Assembly: GCA_039714175.1 (NCBI GenBank)
Contig: JBDLJV010000135.1
Coordinates: 1-6,059, forward strand
Reading direction: 5' to 3'
Source of the DNA: B3-G11 sp039714175
Lineage (GTDB): Bacteria > Actinomycetota > Acidimicrobiia > Spongiisociales > UBA5794
Length of the DNA: 6,059 bases
Of this stretch, positions 4,873-6,059 are shown in pieces. Positions within the stretch are counted from its first letter, which is position 1; the number at the start of each line of letters is the position of its first letter. The position numbers were made by a program, and so were the translations under genes. The notes under the pieces were generated by a model. It ran no database searches and was not told where the DNA came from. It worked only from the letters and a program-made list of their open reading frames with translations.

Positions 4873-6059
4873 ATGAGACGAATTCGTTTGTTGCTTGCCC
4901 TGTTGTCGGTTGTAGGCCTCCTGGCCGCGACCGTTGCCCCGGCGACTGCCGAGCATGGCGACGACCTGGCCGAATCGGTGCGCTTCGCGACGTTCAACGC
5001 GTCGCTCACCGGGAGTTTCGCCGGCGATCTCGCCGCTGAGTTGGCGGTACCGGGAAACCCGCAACCTGATGCGGTGGCAGAGATCATCCAACGGGTTCGG
5101 CCCGACGTGCTGCTCATCAACGAGTTCGACTACGACCCGGCGGCGCTGGCCAGCTTCCAGGCCAACTACCTCGCGGTCCCACACGGGGACGCAGCACCGA
5201 TCAACTACCCGTACTCATTCATCGCGCCTTCCAACACAGGCGTGTTCTCGGGTTTCGACCTCGACAACAGCGGAGCCGCAGGCGACTTCGTTCCGAACGA
5301 CTCGTTCGGATTCGGATTCTTCCCCGGGCAGTACGGCATGGCCGTGCTCTCGATGTACCCGATCGACTTCGACAGCATCCGGACGTTCCAGAACTTCCTG
5401 TGGAAGGACATGCCCGGTGCCCTTCTGCCGGACGACCCGGGATTGGCGGGCCCGGCGGACTGGTATTCGTCGGAGGAGCTCGATGTCTTCCGTCTGTCGT
5501 CGAAGAGCCACTGGGATGTGCCGATCGAGGTCGGCAAGCGGACGGTGCACTTCCTCGTGAGCCATCCGACCCCGCCGGTGTTCGACGGCCCTGAGGACCG
5601 CAACGGCACCCGCAACCACGACGAGATCCGGTTCTGGGCCGATTACGTCCACCCGGACCTCAGCGCATACATCTACGACGACGATGGAGGCATGGGAGGC
5701 CTGTCCGGCGAGGCGTTGTTCGTGATTGCCGGCGACCAGAACTCCGACCCATATGACGGCGACAGCATCCCCGGAGCGATCCAGCAGCTGCTCGACCATC
5801 CGAAGGTGAACACGAAGGTCACACCGGCGAGTCCGGGAGGCCCCGAGCAGGCCCTGCTCCAGGGTGACAACAACCTCACCCACCTGGGTGACCCGGCGTT
5901 CGACACCGCCGACTTCGGCGAAGCCATCTTTGGCGGGCCGGGGAACCTGAGAGTCGACTACGTGTTGCCGCGCAAGAACATGAAGATCGTCGACGCTGGC
6001 GTCTTCTGGCCGCTCGCCGACGACCCGCTGTTCGCTCTCGTGGGAACGTTCCCGTTCCC
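4873..6059 (+). CDS. Secreted endonuclease/exonuclease/phosphatase (EEP) family protein, 3' truncated
   Basis: 395 residues are visible and the frame is still open at the window edge. Residues 1-26 are a clear Sec signal peptide: MRRIR, a Leu/Val-rich core, then PATA before Glu27. There is no lipobox Cys, so the mature protein should be released or cell-wall associated. EEP-fold metal and phosphate-site motifs follow in order: ATFNAS (Asn42), PDVLLINEFD (Glu84), HFLVSHPTPP (His231), the GDxN motif as GDQN (Asp288, Asn290) and RVDYVLP (Asp362). The last family motif, S-D-H, is expected soon after 6059. The region between Glu84 and His231 is long, with LWKDMPGALLP (176-186) and WYSSEELDVFRLSSKSHWD. 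EEP enzymes cleave phosphodiester or phosphate-ester bonds with Mg; substrates here may be extracellular DNA or organic phosphate. The start is supported by GGGAG at 4862-4866. It is unlinked to tetR by function. Confidence 0.9.
   Translation, partial: MRRIRLLLALLSVVGLLAATVAPATAEHGDDLAESVRFATFNASLTGSFAGDLAAELAVPGNPQPDAVAEIIQRVRPDVLLINEFDYDPAALASFQANYLAVPHGDAAPINYPYSFIAPSNTGVFSGFDLDNSGAAGDFVPNDSFGFGFFPGQYGMAVLSMYPIDFDSIRTFQNFLWKDMPGALLPDDPGLAGPADWYSSEELDVFRLSSKSHWDVPIEVGKRTVHFLVSHPTPPVFDGPEDRNGTRNHDEIRFWADYVHPDLSAYIYDDDGGMGGLSGEALFVIAGDQNSDPYDGDSIPGAIQQLLDHPKVNTKVTPASPGGPEQALLQGDNNLTHLGDPAFDTADFGEAIFGGPGNLRVDYVLPRKNMKIVDAGVFWPLADDPLFALVGTFPF

Noticed and set aside
5215..5883. Long minus-strand frames opposite the EEP gene
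   Set aside because: The plus frame carries all the EEP motifs and a signal peptide; the antisense frames are Arg/Val/Glu-rich shadows common in high-GC DNA.
1..6059. CRISPR array, tRNA, rRNA, insertion-sequence ends or attachment sites
   Set aside because: I found no regularly spaced repeats, cloverleaf-like segments, transposase motifs or long terminal repeats by eye.

Overview
The window is GC-rich, with genes packed closely on both strands, GTG and possibly CTG starts, and a strong G/C preference at third codon positions on the right. The right half (a TetR regulator divergent from an SRPBCC/SDR pair, then a Sec-exported EEP-fold protein) is typical of a high-GC Actinomycetota. A marine or soil Acidimicrobiia-like or Mycobacteriales-like host is my guess; no rRNA or other marker gene is present to settle it.

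Left region (1-1444, plus strand): a tightly packed run of four reading frames. First is the 3' end of a gene whose tail resembles a Sir2/sirtuin C-terminus. It is followed by a small acidic protein of about 71 residues, a small membrane protein (GTG start) with a basic helical tail, and a protein with two CPTC knuckles that should bind one zinc. The last gene overlaps its neighbour and its best-placed start is a CTG behind AAGGAG. None of the three complete genes matches a family I recognise.

Middle (1537-2709): a minus-strand gene for a uracil-DNA-glycosylase-superfamily protein (GLTPG and HPSG motifs), convergent with the left cassette. Its leader carries two overlapping, mutually exclusive inverted repeats, one of which covers the Shine-Dalgarno sequence. 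Upstream of it lies a 441-base stretch without a convincing gene.

Right (2710-6059): a minus-strand operon of an SRPBCC (START-like) protein followed 12 bases later by a classical SDR oxidoreductase. A TetR repressor is transcribed divergently, and a 96-base intergenic region between them holds two dyads suited to a TetR operator. Last is a secreted endonuclease/exonuclease/phosphatase-fold protein, cut by the window edge just before its expected final catalytic SDH motif.

The right half reads as a self-regulated small-molecule enzyme module plus an unrelated exported hydrolase. The left 2.3 kb, with uncharacterised genes and visibly weaker third-position G/C bias, looks like accessory DNA. 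A NAD-linked or DNA-targeting defence function there is possible, but it is inference only.
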